A stretch of DNA of 64,000 nt from Pseudomonadota bacterium (GTDB lineage Bacteria > Pseudomonadota > Gammaproteobacteria > Pseudomonadales > Moraxellaceae). The notes under the pieces were generated by a model. It was not told the DNA's origin. It did no database searches and saw only the letters and a program-made list of their open reading frames with translations. The stretch spans positions 1-64,000 of the forward strand of contig JAJZBU010000005.1 of NCBI GenBank assembly GCA_021851865.1, in the 5' to 3' direction. Below are positions 10,760 to 19,571 of this stretch, piece after piece; the first letter of the stretch is position 1, and each line of letters opens with the position of its first letter. The position numbers and the translations under genes were made by a program.

Positions 10760-11320
10760 GTGGCGTTTCTTGGCGAAGATGGGCTGCAGCGACTCTCACC
10801 GCATCATGATGAACGTCCCCCCGGCTGTGTCGCCGAGCTCGTCGTCCTGCATGGCATCAGTCTGCCGGCGGGGGAGTTTGGGGGGCCTTGGGTCGATGCG
10901 CTGTTCATGGGGCGCTGGTCGGAGTTGCAGGCGCATGCGCAGTTGTGTGCGCTCGTCGGTCTGCGTGTCAGTGCCCATTTTTTGATCCGTCGTGACGGTC
11001 AGATCGTGCAGTACGTCCCCCCGCATCTGCGCGCTTGGCACGCCGGAGTGTCGAGCTGGTGGGGACGCACGGCGTGCAATGACTTTTCCGTCGGCATCGA
11101 GCTCGAAGGCTGCGATCAGCAAGCTTATGACGATCGCCAGTATGAGCGCTTGCAGCACCTGTTGCAGGCGCTGCACGACGCCGCGCCGCAGCTGCGCGAA
11201 GTGGTCCGTCATAGCGACATCGCTCCGGGTCGTAAAACCGATCCGGGGCCCGCTTTCGACGCTTCCCGCCTGGTCTTGCCGGTGGGGATGCAGCTGGGCT
11301 GGCGAGAGGATCGAGCATGA
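10760..11320 (+). CDS. ampD: 1,6-anhydro-N-acetylmuramyl-L-alanine amidase AmpD
   Basis: Cytosolic zinc amidase of peptidoglycan recycling; it cleaves the peptide from anhydro-MurNAc, and its loss induces AmpC-type beta-lactamases in relatives. The GTG start at 10760 gives 186 residues beginning VAFLGEDGLQRL. Zinc ligands fit LVVLHGISLP (His) and RHSDIAPGRKTDPG (His and Asp), and GPWVDALF and HFLIRRDGQIVQYV are family signatures. An upstream extension in the same frame overlaps the DUF1631 gene and has no homology. The stop overlaps the start of the following receiver gene (ATGA). Confidence 0.95.
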   Translation: MAFLGEDGLQRLSPHHDERPPGCVAELVVLHGISLPAGEFGGPWVDALFMGRWSELQAHAQLCALVGLRVSAHFLIRRDGQIVQYVPPHLRAWHAGVSSWWGRTACNDFSVGIELEGCDQQAYDDRQYERLQHLLQALHDAAPQLREVVRHSDIAPGRKTDPGPAFDASRLVLPVGMQLGWREDRA

Positions 11321-11688
11321 GGATACTCGTCGTCGAAGATGACGATCTGTTGCGCGAGTTTCTTCTCGAAATTCTGCGTGCGGGCGGTTATGAAGTGCTC
11401 GCTGCCAGTCATGGCGAGGAGGCCTTGCAATGCCTGCAGTCAACGACGCTGGATATCCTGGTGACCGACTTGGTCATGCCGCAATGCGACGGCGTCTCGC
11501 TCATCGCCCAGACCAAGCGGCATCATCCGCGGGTGCGTATCATCGCCATGTCGGGGCGTAGCCGTAACGATCTCGACGTCGATTCCCTGCAGCTGGTGCG
11601 GGCACTCGGCGCCGACGTCACCTTGCAAAAACCCTTCACCATCGAGCAGATGGAGACGGCCATCGCACAGCTGATGATACGGCAGTGA
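11317..11688 (+). CDS. Single-domain response regulator (CheY-like)
   Basis: A stand-alone receiver domain of 123 residues. The acidic pair is in LVVEDDD, the phosphoacceptor is Asp51 (DILVTDLVMP), the Thr/Ser switch is in IIAMSG and the conserved Lys is in TLQKPF. There is no output domain, so it must act through protein contacts or as a phosphate relay. It overlaps ampD by 4 bp. No kinase is in this operon; the nearest is the sensor kinase at 13015-14400 on the opposite strand. Confidence 0.92.
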   Translation: MRILVVEDDDLLREFLLEILRAGGYEVLAASHGEEALQCLQSTTLDILVTDLVMPQCDGVSLIAQTKRHHPRVRIIAMSGRSRNDLDVDSLQLVRALGADVTLQKPFTIEQMETAIAQLMIRQ

Positions 11689-11690
11689 TC

Positions 11691-12245
11691 TCAGGCGGCG
11701 TCACCTTTGACGGGGTGGAAGAAGAGATAGATCTCGCTGATGACGTCGGGGATGCGTTCGGCCATCTGTCGGCTGATGCGGCGGTCGCGGCGTAGGCGCA
11801 AGAGCTCGGGGTCGTCGATCAGGCCGGAGAAGGTCAGCATGGGCAGGGTGAGTTCAACCAGCTCGGCTTCAGCGTTGTCGTGCCAGAGGTCCTCGTGCCA
11901 GAAGACGACTTCCATGAAGCCGCTGCACCAGTTGGTCAGCGCCTCGTCCTGGGGGTCGAGGGCGCAAGGCAGAACGAGGGGATCGTCATGGTAGCGCTGC
12001 TGGCACATGCAGGTGAGCCAGCGTTCGAGCAAGGGCGGGACATCTTTGGGTGGCGCGCTTTCACCGAGCAGGACGGGTAGCCAGACGGCGCTCGGCGGCG
12101 GCGAGGGTTCGACGGCGAGCGCGCTGAGAAAGCCGTGGGCGCCGATGAAGTCGAGGCAGTCGTCATCAGCTTCGTCGTCGAAGAAGTGTTCGAGGCGGCT
12201 GATATCGGTTTCGTCGAGGCCATCGAGAGGATTCATCGTCGGCAA
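11691..12245 (-). CDS. YecA/YgfB family (UPF0149) protein
   Basis: A 184-residue acidic cytoplasmic protein of the UPF0149 family. Family features are LDFIGAHGFLSALAVEP near the N-terminus, the WCSGFMEVVFW segment in the middle and a helical acidic C-terminus. Unlike SecA-like YecA members there is no C-terminal zinc-binding Cys cluster. The function is not known for this subgroup. It is convergent with the receiver gene (2-bp gap) and divergent from the YgjP-like gene. Confidence 0.85.
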   Translation of the reverse strand: MPTMNPLDGLDETDISRLEHFFDDEADDDCLDFIGAHGFLSALAVEPSPPPSAVWLPVLLGESAPPKDVPPLLERWLTCMCQQRYHDDPLVLPCALDPQDEALTNWCSGFMEVVFWHEDLWHDNAEAELVELTLPMLTFSGLIDDPELLRLRRDRRISRQMAERIPDVISEIYLFFHPVKGDAA

Positions 12246-12300
12246 AGCTCCGCAAAGATTTGCGAGTATTTTAACAGCAAGCGCGCGTAGAGGGCCAAAT

Positions 12301-13014
12301 ATGAGAGCTTCGTTACAGTCCTTGTCCCTGCCGGGTGATCCGCCCCTGCCTTACACACTGTATCGCAGTGCACGCAAGAGTTTGCAGGTCGCGGTCAAAG
12401 GCGGGGTAGTGCAGGTGCGCGTACCGTGGTCCGTGTCGGGTCGCGAGGTCGAGGGCTTTTTGCAGCCCCATCGCGCCGCCTTGATCGCCGAGATGCAGCG
12501 CCAGCAAGGTCTCGCACCGCCATGGTGTTCGGGCGCTCCCGTCCTGCACGCCGGCCGAATCCTGCGCCTGCAGTTGCAACGTGGCGCCGCCAGACTGCAG
12601 CAGGAGGGTGACGAGCTGCATCTTTTCCTGCCGCAACCGGAGGACCTGACGCAGGGCGAGCGCCTGATCCGGCAGTGGCGAAGCGGCTTGGCGCAACAGT
12701 CCTTGCCGGCACGGGTCGCCGACTGCAGCCACCGGCATCCGACGCTGGCGGCGCCGCTTCGCCGCCTCAGGTTGCGGACGATGCGTTCACGTTGGGGAAG
12801 TTGTTCGCGCCAGGGCGACATCACGCTCAACAACGAGCTGATGCGTTTCGAGCCGGAGCTGAGTGACTATGTCATTTTGCACGAACTCTGCCATCTGCAT
12901 GTCTTCAACCATGGACCGCAATTCTGGTCGCTCCTGCACAGTTGCATGCCGGATTATGAGCAACATCGTCAGCGTCTCACGGCGCGGGCACGCGCAGCTC
13001 TGTCCTGCTGGTGA
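12301..13014 (+). CDS. YgjP-like (DUF45) metal-dependent hydrolase
   Basis: The 237-residue protein carries the zinc protease motif HELCHLHVFNHGPQFW with HExxH at about residues 194-198, preceded by RSRWGSCSRQGDITLNNELM, the hallmark of the YgjP/DUF45 family, which is distantly related to SprT and M48 peptidases. The substrate is unknown. The ATG at 12301 is the family-like start (SLPGDPPLPYTLYRSARKS); the frame is open further upstream but only as the antisense of the YecA-like gene. It is convergent with the sensor kinase gene, with no gap between their stops. Confidence 0.9.
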   Translation: MRASLQSLSLPGDPPLPYTLYRSARKSLQVAVKGGVVQVRVPWSVSGREVEGFLQPHRAALIAEMQRQQGLAPPWCSGAPVLHAGRILRLQLQRGAARLQQEGDELHLFLPQPEDLTQGERLIRQWRSGLAQQSLPARVADCSHRHPTLAAPLRRLRLRTMRSRWGSCSRQGDITLNNELMRFEPELSDYVILHELCHLHVFNHGPQFWSLLHSCMPDYEQHRQRLTARARAALSCW

Positions 13015-14400
13015 TCAGTCCTTCGGGTCATCATCGCGGCGCAGCGGCAGATCGATGTTGAACAGGGTTCCCAGGCCAGGCCGGCTTTTCACCTCGATCT
13101 GGCCCTGATGGCGCTCGGTGATGATGAAATAGCTGATCGACAGTCCAAGGCCGGTTCCTTGGCCGATGTCCTTGGTGGTGTAAAAAGGATCGAAGATGTG
13201 ACGGCGCACCTCTTCGCTCATACCCTGGCCGTGATCCTGAATCTGGATGCGCACCATATGGTCGAGCAGATGGGTGCTGAGGTGGATGTGCCGACGCGCC
13301 TCGGGCAGGTTGAGGCTAGCGTCGCTGGAGTTCTTCAAGAGATTGACGATGACTTGCTGGATCTCTGAGCTGTTGCAGGGGATGAGGGGGAGAGGCATCG
13401 CCGGTTGCTGCAGTTCGATCTTGAGGCCATGCGCCTGTTCGGGATGACTCATCTTCAGAGAATTCATGAAGAAATCGGTCGCATGCCGTAGCACGGCCTG
13501 CAGGTCGACGGCAGGTTCGATGCGCGAGGAGCCGCGCGAGAACTCGAGCATGTTGTTGACGATGCCGGCAGCGCGCGAGCCGGCCTCCTGGATGCCCTGC
13601 AGGAAGCGCAGGATGTCGCGCTGTTGCAGATAGGTGCGGACACGCTGCAGGTCGAGGTCGATGCGTTTCGCCTGTTCGATGTTGTGCGGGTTGTCCGGGT
13701 CGAGCCGGCGCTGGATGTTCTGCACGCTCTGCACGATGGCCGCCAGCGGATTGTTGATCTCGTGTGCCATACCGGCGGCGAGACCGCCGAGGGAGAGCAT
13801 TTTCTCACTCTGCACCATCATATTTTCCAGGCGCACGCGCAAGGAGACGTCGTCGATGCGAATGACCGCTCCGGAGTTGTTGGAGAACACCAGGGGAAAG
13901 ACGGTGATGTCGTAATAGTGCTCTTCGCCGCGCGCTTCGCCGGGCATGCGCAGGTTTTCATGCGTCAGCGGCAGCTCCTGTTCGATGGCGTGATGGATCC
14001 AGTCGAGGACGTGCGGCAGCTGCGGATAGGCCTCATCGACACGATGTCCGAGGACTTCCGCTTCGCGGCGCTGTGTCGCCAGTTCGGTGGCGCGATTCCA
14101 GTGTGTGACGTAGCCGCTCGGCGTGACGCCGATCAGCATCGAGGGCATGGAGTGGATGATGCTGTTGAGGTATTCCTTGGTCTCATTGAGCAAGGCCGTG
14201 GTCTGCTCATGGCGTCGGCTGGCGAGTTCATGAGTCTCGCTCGCCGCTCGCCATTTCTCCGTACGGTCGCGCAATCTTTCCTCGAGCATGCGCTGTCGCG
14301 CCTGCAGCAGGCTGATGTCCTCCTTTTTGCGCAGGCGATTGCGGTTGAGCTCGAGGATCAGCACCGACTGCAGCAAGGCGAGGAGGAGGAGGGCGATCAC
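13015..14400 (-). CDS. Membrane-anchored PAS sensor histidine kinase
   Basis: A 461-residue kinase with one N-terminal helix (MIALLLLALLQSVLILEL), a coiled coil (about 20-75), a PAS domain (YLNSIIHSMPSMLIGVTPSG), a HisKA domain with GMAHEINNPLAAIVQSV and a HATPase domain with N box NLLKNSSDASL, G1 DHGQGMSEE, F box FDPFYTTK and G2 GTGLGLSIS. It has no receiver of its own. It lies 9 bp downstream of pbpG on the same strand, so it is probably co-expressed with a peptidoglycan enzyme. The partner regulator is unknown; the lone receiver beside ampD is a candidate. Confidence 0.93.
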   Translation of the reverse strand: MIALLLLALLQSVLILELNRNRLRKKEDISLLQARQRMLEERLRDRTEKWRAASETHELASRRHEQTTALLNETKEYLNSIIHSMPSMLIGVTPSGYVTHWNRATELATQRREAEVLGHRVDEAYPQLPHVLDWIHHAIEQELPLTHENLRMPGEARGEEHYYDITVFPLVFSNNSGAVIRIDDVSLRVRLENMMVQSEKMLSLGGLAAGMAHEINNPLAAIVQSVQNIQRRLDPDNPHNIEQAKRIDLDLQRVRTYLQQRDILRFLQGIQEAGSRAAGIVNNMLEFSRGSSRIEPAVDLQAVLRHATDFFMNSLKMSHPEQAHGLKIELQQPAMPLPLIPCNSSEIQQVIVNLLKNSSDASLNLPEARRHIHLSTHLLDHMVRIQIQDHGQGMSEEVRRHIFDPFYTTKDIGQGTGLGLSISYFIITERHQGQIEVKSRPGLGTLFNIDLPLRRDDDPKD

Positions 14401-14409
14401 CGCGCGTTT

Positions 14410-15387
14410 TTACTCGGTGCCGCTCAGCTGTAAGGGGCGATGCAGGGTCGTCCGCAACCAGTCGCGTACGCGGTTAGCGTCGCCGAAGCGAGCGTAGCGG
14501 CCCCAGGAGTGCATCAAGACGATGACGATGGGCTCGGCATCGATGCGCGCCTGCATGACCAGACACTTGCCCGATTCATTGATGAAGCCGGTCTTGGTCA
14601 GGCCGATATCCCAGCTCTGGCTCTTGATCAGGGGGTTGGTATTGTGAAAACTGATCAGGCGGTGTCCGGTGTCGAGGTCCCAGGCGTGGGTGGTGGTGTC
14701 GGTGCGAATATCGGCATAGCGATGCGCGGCTTCCACCATGCGCGCCAAGTCTGAAGGTGTCGACTGGTTCTCGGTGTGCAGCCCGGTGGGGTCGATGAAA
14801 TGCGTATGCATCATGCCGAGCTCACGCGCTTTGTTGTTCATCGCCGCGACGGCGGCGACGGTGCCGCCCGGATAGTTGCGAGCCAGGGCAGCGGCGGCGC
14901 GATTCTCCGATGCCATGAGGGCGAGCAGCAGGAGGCGGCGGCGCGACAGCTCGGTACCGACCGGCAGGCGCGAGCTCGAATGGCGCAGGGTGTCGACATC
15001 GGCCGGTTCGACGCGCAGCGTCTCGTTCATGTCCTGGTGCGCGTCGAGCACGACCATGGCGGTCATCAACTTGCTGATCGAGGCGATGGGGATGCTCTTG
15101 TCTTCGTTCTTGCTGTAGAGCATTTTGCCAGTGCGCGCGTCGAGCACCATCACCGCATCGGATTGCAAGTGCAGGCCGTGCCGTGCCGCGACCATGTGTT
15201 TGTGCTGATGGCGGGCGTGGTGACGGCTGAGGCGATGGTGATGATGGAGGCGTGTATGGTGCGCGTGATGGACGTGCTGCGGCGTCACCGGAGTCTCATC
15301 GCCCGGGTCGGCCTGCACCGATGTGACCATCAGGCTGCAAGCCATGGTCAAAGTGCCGAGTAGCACAGAAAAGTTGCGAACGTTCAT
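14410..15387 (-). CDS. pbpG: D-alanyl-D-alanine endopeptidase, PbpG-like, with His-rich N-terminus
   Basis: Periplasmic penicillin-binding protein (PBP7 type) that cleaves D-Ala-mDAP cross-links. The catalytic set is complete: SISK (SxxK), SEN (SxN) and KTG in IGLTKTGFI. The start is set at the ATG at 15387, which has GGAG five bases upstream, giving 325 residues; a GTG two codons earlier is less likely. A signal peptide occupies about 1-26. Residues 38-64 contain 14 histidines in 27 positions, an unusual linker that could bind metal or respond to acid. The sensor kinase gene follows in the same operon. Confidence 0.92.
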   Translation of the reverse strand: MNVRNFSVLLGTLTMACSLMVTSVQADPGDETPVTPQHVHHAHHTRLHHHHRLSRHHARHQHKHMVAARHGLHLQSDAVMVLDARTGKMLYSKNEDKSIPIASISKLMTAMVVLDAHQDMNETLRVEPADVDTLRHSSSRLPVGTELSRRRLLLLALMASENRAAAALARNYPGGTVAAVAAMNNKARELGMMHTHFIDPTGLHTENQSTPSDLARMVEAAHRYADIRTDTTTHAWDLDTGHRLISFHNTNPLIKSQSWDIGLTKTGFINESGKCLVMQARIDAEPIVIVLMHSWGRYARFGDANRVRDWLRTTLHRPLQLSGTE

Positions 15388-15704
15388 ACCCACTCCATAA
15401 CAAAAGGCAAAACACCGATTCTGGCGCGTGGCCGAACGGTGCGAGGCCCTGCGCGAGCGCTGGGCGCATCATCGAGGTCATACCTTCATTCTGGGAGAAT
15501 TTTGTCGACTTGAAAAGACCGAAAGCCGTCGATTGTGTAAAATTTTCCGTGAAAACATCGACTTCGCAGGATACACTCGTCTCCCCTTGCCGTGGCGCCG
15601 GATGGTGGATTTCTTGCGCCATAGAGCCCATCGGAGTATCTTGATGGGAGACCCAGGAGGGTGAGCAGGGGTCAGGAAGGCGCTCGATAGGTTCTTGTCG
15701 TGGG
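15388..15704. other. Intergenic region between pbpG and gacA
   Basis: A 317-bp divergent intergenic region. It holds the pbpG ribosome-binding site (GGAG) at its left edge and an AT-rich stretch around 15530-15550 (GTGTAAAATTTTCCG) that may belong to a gacA promoter. I see no RNA gene or repeat in it; a 78-codon plus-strand frame has no homology signature. Confidence 0.5.
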
Positions 15705-16361
15705 GTGTCGGCGTTGATCAAGGTGCTGGTCGTTGATGATCACGAACTGGTGCGTACGGGGATTGCCCGTATGTTGGCAGATATCCCGGATATACGGGTG
15801 GTTGGGGAGTCGGCCTCAGGTGAGGAAGCGCTGACTCTGGTGCGACAGGTGACGCCGGATGTCATCTTGATGGATGTGCGCATGCCGGGCATGGGCGGAC
15901 TCGAGGCGACGCGCAAGCTTTTGCGCCAAAACCCGGCCTTGCGTATCGTTGCGGTGACCATCTGCGACGAAGACCCTTTCCCAGCGCGATTGTTGCAGGC
16001 GGGCGCCGCCGGTTACTTGACCAAGGGGGCCTGTCTCGAGGAAATGGTGCGGGCGATACGCCAAGCCGCTGACGGCCAGCGTTATCTCAGTCCGGAAGTG
16101 GCGCAGCGTCTGGCGCTGCGCGCTTTCGATGGCGATGTGGCGCAGTCCCCTTTTGATCAGTTGTCGGAGCGCGAGATGCAGGTGACCTTGATGATCGTGC
16201 ATGGTGAGCGCATCCAGGACATCTCCGACAAGCTCTGCCTCAGTCCCAAGACGGTCAATACCTACCGTTATCGCATCTTTGAGAAGCTCGGCGTCGAGGG
16301 TGACGTGCAGTTGGCTCTGCTCGCGGTCAAGCATGGATTGAGTGGTGTCAACGCCGGTTAG
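15705..16361 (+). CDS. gacA: GacA/UvrY-type LuxR-family response regulator
   Basis: Global regulator of the Gac/Bar system that in relatives drives Csr/Rsm small RNAs. The 218-residue protein has a receiver domain (VLVVDDHELVRTGIARML, phosphoacceptor Asp57 in LMDVRMPG, Lys in YLTKGA) and a LuxR helix-turn-helix (LSEREMQV, LSPKTVNTYRYRIFEKLGV). The start is GTG at 15705, or possibly TTG at 15714, which has GGGG at a fair distance. It overlaps uvrC by 20 bp, the conserved gacA-uvrC arrangement. No GacS/BarA sensor is in the window. Confidence 0.95.
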   Translation: MSALIKVLVVDDHELVRTGIARMLADIPDIRVVGESASGEEALTLVRQVTPDVILMDVRMPGMGGLEATRKLLRQNPALRIVAVTICDEDPFPARLLQAGAAGYLTKGACLEEMVRAIRQAADGQRYLSPEVAQRLALRAFDGDVAQSPFDQLSEREMQVTLMIVHGERIQDISDKLCLSPKTVNTYRYRIFEKLGVEGDVQLALLAVKHGLSGVNAG

Positions 16362-18204
16362 TCCACTGTCACCTGAGTCGCGGCGTGAACATCTCGCAGC
16401 TCTGGTGGCAGCTTTGCCGGTACGGCCCGGGGTCTATCGCATGCTCGCGGTGGATGGCAGCGTCCTCTATGTCGGCAAGGCGCGACAGTTACGACAGCGC
16501 GTCGCTTCCTATTTCCAAAAACAGCTCGCACTCGCCGCCAAGACCCAGGCGCTGGTCGAGCGCATCGTCGACATCGAAGTGACGGTGACGGCGACCGAGA
16601 CCGAGGCTCTGCTGCTCGAGCAGACCCTGATCAAGGGACTGAGTCCGCCTTACAACATCCTTTTGCGTGACGACAAGTCCTACCCCGGGGTCTTTTTGTC
16701 GACGGCGGAGCCTTATCCCCGCTTGGCCTTGCATCGCGGTGCGCGGCGTGCCCAGGGGCATTACTTTGGCCCTTATCCGAGCGCGCATGCGGTGCGCGAG
16801 AGCCTGCAGATCCTGCAGAAGCTATTTCGTGTGCGGCAGTGTGAGGACGCCTTCTTCCGGCATCGCGAACGGCCATGCCTGCAGGCGCAGATCGGTCGTT
16901 GCCGGGCGCCGTGTGTGGGCGCCGTGAGCGAGGAGGACTACGCCGAAGACGTGCAGATGACGCGTCTCTTTCTCGAAGGGCGCAGCGATGTCGTGCTGCA
17001 GCGACTGATGCAGAGCATGGCGGCGGCAGCAGCGCGTCTCGATTACGAGCGGGCGGCGCAATACCGCGATCAGATTCAGTCCCTGCGCGTGTTGCAGGAG
17101 GAGCAGGCGGTCTATCGCCAAAGTGGTTCGGTCGACGTTGTCGTCGCCACGGCAGCGGCGGCTGTCGTCTGCATCGCCGTCTTGGCGGTGCGCGGTGGGC
17201 GCGTTCTCGGCAGTCGGCATTACTTTCCGCAGCGCTGTGGTGAGGACACGCTGACCCAAGTTCTGCAGGATTTCCTGCCGCAATACTATCTGCATTCGCA
17301 AGGCGGCGACGACCTGCCCGATGAGGTCATCCTCGAGGAGGTTTTCGAGGACGCCGATCTCCTCGCGCAGGCGGTGCATCAGGCGACCGGCCATCGCCTT
17401 GTTCTGCGTGATCGCGTGCGCGAAGATCGCGCCGCCTGGCGCGACCTCGCCCGCCTCAACGCCGAGGAGGCGCTCAAGGCGCGGCTGTCGAATCGTCTGC
17501 GTCAGCGCGATCGTCTGCGCGATCTGGGAGAGCGCCTTGGACGGCCGGATCTGCAGCGGATCGAGTGCTTCGACATCAGCCACACGCAGGGGGAGGCGAC
17601 CACCGCCTCTTGTGTCGTGTTCGACGCTCAGGGGGCGGTGAAGAAGGACTATCGTCGCTTCAATATCACTGGCATCACCCCCGGCGATGACTTCGCCGCC
17701 ATGCATCAGGCGCTGCAGCGTCGTTTTGCCAACACCCAGGCCGAGCCTCCGCAGCTGTTGCTGATCGATGGCGGGCCGGGGCAGTTGGCGCAGGCGGCCA
17801 AGGTGTTGCGCGATTTTGCCGACAGTGACATCCTGATCGTCGGTGTCGCCAAAGGTGAAGGGCGCAAACCCGGTCTCGAGACCCTGCATTTTGTCGATGG
17901 ACGGCAAGTGCAATTGCCCTTTGATGATCGCGCCTTTCTCCTCGTGCAGCAGGTGCGTGACGAGGCGCATCGCTTCGCCATTCAGGGGCATCGGCAACGG
18001 CGGCGCAAGAACCGGCAGACTTCGGCGCTTGAGGATATCCCCGGCATCGGACCAAGGCGTCGGCAGCAGCTGCTCGCCTACTGGGGGGGCTGGCAGGAAA
18101 TACAGCGCGCTTCCGAGCGTGAGTTGAGTATGACGCCGGGAATCAGTGTAAGATTGGCTGCACAGATTTACGCCGCTTTGCGCGGCCACCCGGAGGAGGG
18201 TTAA
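16342..18204 (+). CDS. uvrC: Excinuclease ABC subunit C
   Basis: Makes both incisions in nucleotide excision repair with UvrB. The 620-residue protein has the GIY-YIG nuclease at the N-terminus (GVYRMLAVDGSVLYVGKA), a UVR domain (AAARLDYERAAQYRDQI), the RNase H-like nuclease region (IECFDISHTQGEATTASCVV, LLLIDGGPGQL) and a C-terminal helix-hairpin-helix pair (LEDIPGIGPRRRQQLL). The GTG start at 16342 lies inside gacA. pgsA starts 2 bp after the stop. Confidence 0.97.
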   Translation: MVSTPVSPLSPESRREHLAALVAALPVRPGVYRMLAVDGSVLYVGKARQLRQRVASYFQKQLALAAKTQALVERIVDIEVTVTATETEALLLEQTLIKGLSPPYNILLRDDKSYPGVFLSTAEPYPRLALHRGARRAQGHYFGPYPSAHAVRESLQILQKLFRVRQCEDAFFRHRERPCLQAQIGRCRAPCVGAVSEEDYAEDVQMTRLFLEGRSDVVLQRLMQSMAAAAARLDYERAAQYRDQIQSLRVLQEEQAVYRQSGSVDVVVATAAAAVVCIAVLAVRGGRVLGSRHYFPQRCGEDTLTQVLQDFLPQYYLHSQGGDDLPDEVILEEVFEDADLLAQAVHQATGHRLVLRDRVREDRAAWRDLARLNAEEALKARLSNRLRQRDRLRDLGERLGRPDLQRIECFDISHTQGEATTASCVVFDAQGAVKKDYRRFNITGITPGDDFAAMHQALQRRFANTQAEPPQLLLIDGGPGQLAQAAKVLRDFADSDILIVGVAKGEGRKPGLETLHFVDGRQVQLPFDDRAFLLVQQVRDEAHRFAIQGHRQRRRKNRQTSALEDIPGIGPRRRQQLLAYWGGWQEIQRASERELSMTPGISVRLAAQIYAALRGHPEEG

Positions 18205-18206
18205 GG

Positions 18207-18806
18207 GTGCGGCGCTCGCTATGGAACATCCCCAACATTCTGACTTTGCTGCGGGTCGCCTGTATCCCTGTGCTCGTGCTCGTCGTCTATTCAGGATGGC
18301 CGCACCGCTTCGGGCTCAGCGCCGTCATTTTTGCCCTGGCAGCACTGACCGATTGGCTGGATGGCTATCTCGCCCGTGCCTTGCAGCAGACGTCGGCCTT
18401 CGGGCGTTTTCTTGATCCTGTCGCTGACAAGTTGATGGTGGCGGCGGCCCTCATCGTTCTCGTCGATGGACAGCATTCCGTGCTACTGGCCATTCCGGCG
18501 ATCGTCATCGTGGCGCGTGAGATCACCATTTCCGCTTTGCGTGAGTGGATGGCGGAGATCGGCAAGCGCGCCAGTGTCGCGGTCAGCTATATCGGCAAAT
18601 TGAAGACCGCCGCCCAGATGATGGCCATCACCCTGCTGCTCGGTGAGCCGCCGGTGCATGACGCCGCCGGACGCCTTCAGCTCGACGCCTGGGGCTGGTC
18701 CTCCTATCTCCTCCTTTATGCGGCGGTGATTCTGACCTTGTGGTCGATGCTGCTCTATCTGCGCGCAGCGTGGCCGGATCTGCGCCAGGGATCGGGTCCG
18801 CCCTGA
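18207..18806 (+). CDS. pgsA: CDP-diacylglycerol--glycerol-3-phosphate 3-phosphatidyltransferase
   Basis: Inner-membrane enzyme making phosphatidylglycerol phosphate, the first committed step to phosphatidylglycerol and cardiolipin. The 199-residue protein begins NIPNILTLLRVACIPVLV and has the CDP-alcohol phosphotransferase motif in DWLDGYLARALQ and FGRFLDPVADKL, with several hydrophobic helices. The start is GTG at 18207. A GC hairpin (CCGCCC/GGGCGG) spans the stop codon but has no T-run. Confidence 0.96.
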   Translation: MRRSLWNIPNILTLLRVACIPVLVLVVYSGWPHRFGLSAVIFALAALTDWLDGYLARALQQTSAFGRFLDPVADKLMVAAALIVLVDGQHSVLLAIPAIVIVAREITISALREWMAEIGKRASVAVSYIGKLKTAAQMMAITLLLGEPPVHDAAGRLQLDAWGWSSYLLLYAAVILTLWSMLLYLRAAWPDLRQGSGPP

Positions 18807-18956
18807 ACGGGCGGCGAGTTGGGCTTGTGTTCGCATTGTGTGTCTGGACGAGCGGATTCGCGCCTTTGTGTTAGCATGCCTGATCGGCCGTCGTGTCGAT
18901 GACATAACAATGAAGAAAAATGCCGATCGTGGAGTCGGTCGCCTAAGGAGGGGAGC

Positions 18957-19550
18957 ATGAGGACGCTGCGTTTGTCGGCCCTGCTGTGTTGCGGGGCTGC
19001 CCTCGCGGGTTGCAATATGAGCAATGGTGGGCGCGGAACGGTCTCGAACACGGTGGCGCCAGTGATCACTGTGGCGACGGCGACGACGGTCACCATCGCT
19101 GGCATGTACAGCGCTTCTTACACGACCACCATCAATGGCACAGCGGTGACGACACAAGATTATATCTATATCGCTCCCAATGGCCTGGTCAATGTCTTTT
19201 TGTCGCAGGACGATGGCACGGTCACTCCCGGGCGGAACTGCTATCTGCTGGCGAGTGGACAGCAGGTCGATGGTCTCTTGCAGAACCTCGTCCTCGCGCA
19301 AGGATCGGCGCCGTCGGGGGCATCTGACCTCCAGGTCACGCTGAGCAACGGTGATACTTTTGGCGTGCTCTTGCCGGTGGCGAGCTCTTCGCAGCCGCTG
19401 TCCTGGTTCGTCTCGCCGGCACACGGAACGACGCTCTATGCTCCGGGCGGCTCCCAACTGCAAACCGTCGATGGCTATAACTACGCTTTTGGCGGTACGG
19501 TACTGACGACGCCGACCCTGACCGAGCTACAGGCGGCGACGTGCAGCTGA
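18957..19550 (+). CDS. Putative secreted lipoprotein of unknown function
   Basis: A 197-residue protein with a clear lipoprotein signal: MRTLRLSALLCCGAALAGC, lipobox LAGC. The mature part is rich in Thr, Ser, Ala and Val (TVSNTVAPVITVATATTVTI, YSASYTTTINGTAVTTQDY), typical of extracytoplasmic beta proteins, and has two further Cys (RNCYLL and the C-terminal ATCS) that could form a disulfide. The start has a GGAGGGGAGC Shine-Dalgarno just upstream. I recognise no family. It is monocistronic, between pgsA and IS debris. Confidence 0.8.
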   Translation: MRTLRLSALLCCGAALAGCNMSNGGRGTVSNTVAPVITVATATTVTIAGMYSASYTTTINGTAVTTQDYIYIAPNGLVNVFLSQDDGTVTPGRNCYLLASGQQVDGLLQNLVLAQGSAPSGASDLQVTLSNGDTFGVLLPVASSSQPLSWFVSPAHGTTLYAPGGSQLQTVDGYNYAFGGTVLTTPTLTELQAATCS

Positions 19551-19571
19551 GCGCTGCCGGCGCGTAGCGGG

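Noticed and set aside
8010-10799. A 929-codon minus-strand open frame
   Set aside because: It mirrors the DUF1631 gene almost exactly, has no family signature and is rich in His/Arg/Gln as expected for antisense of a GC-rich gene.
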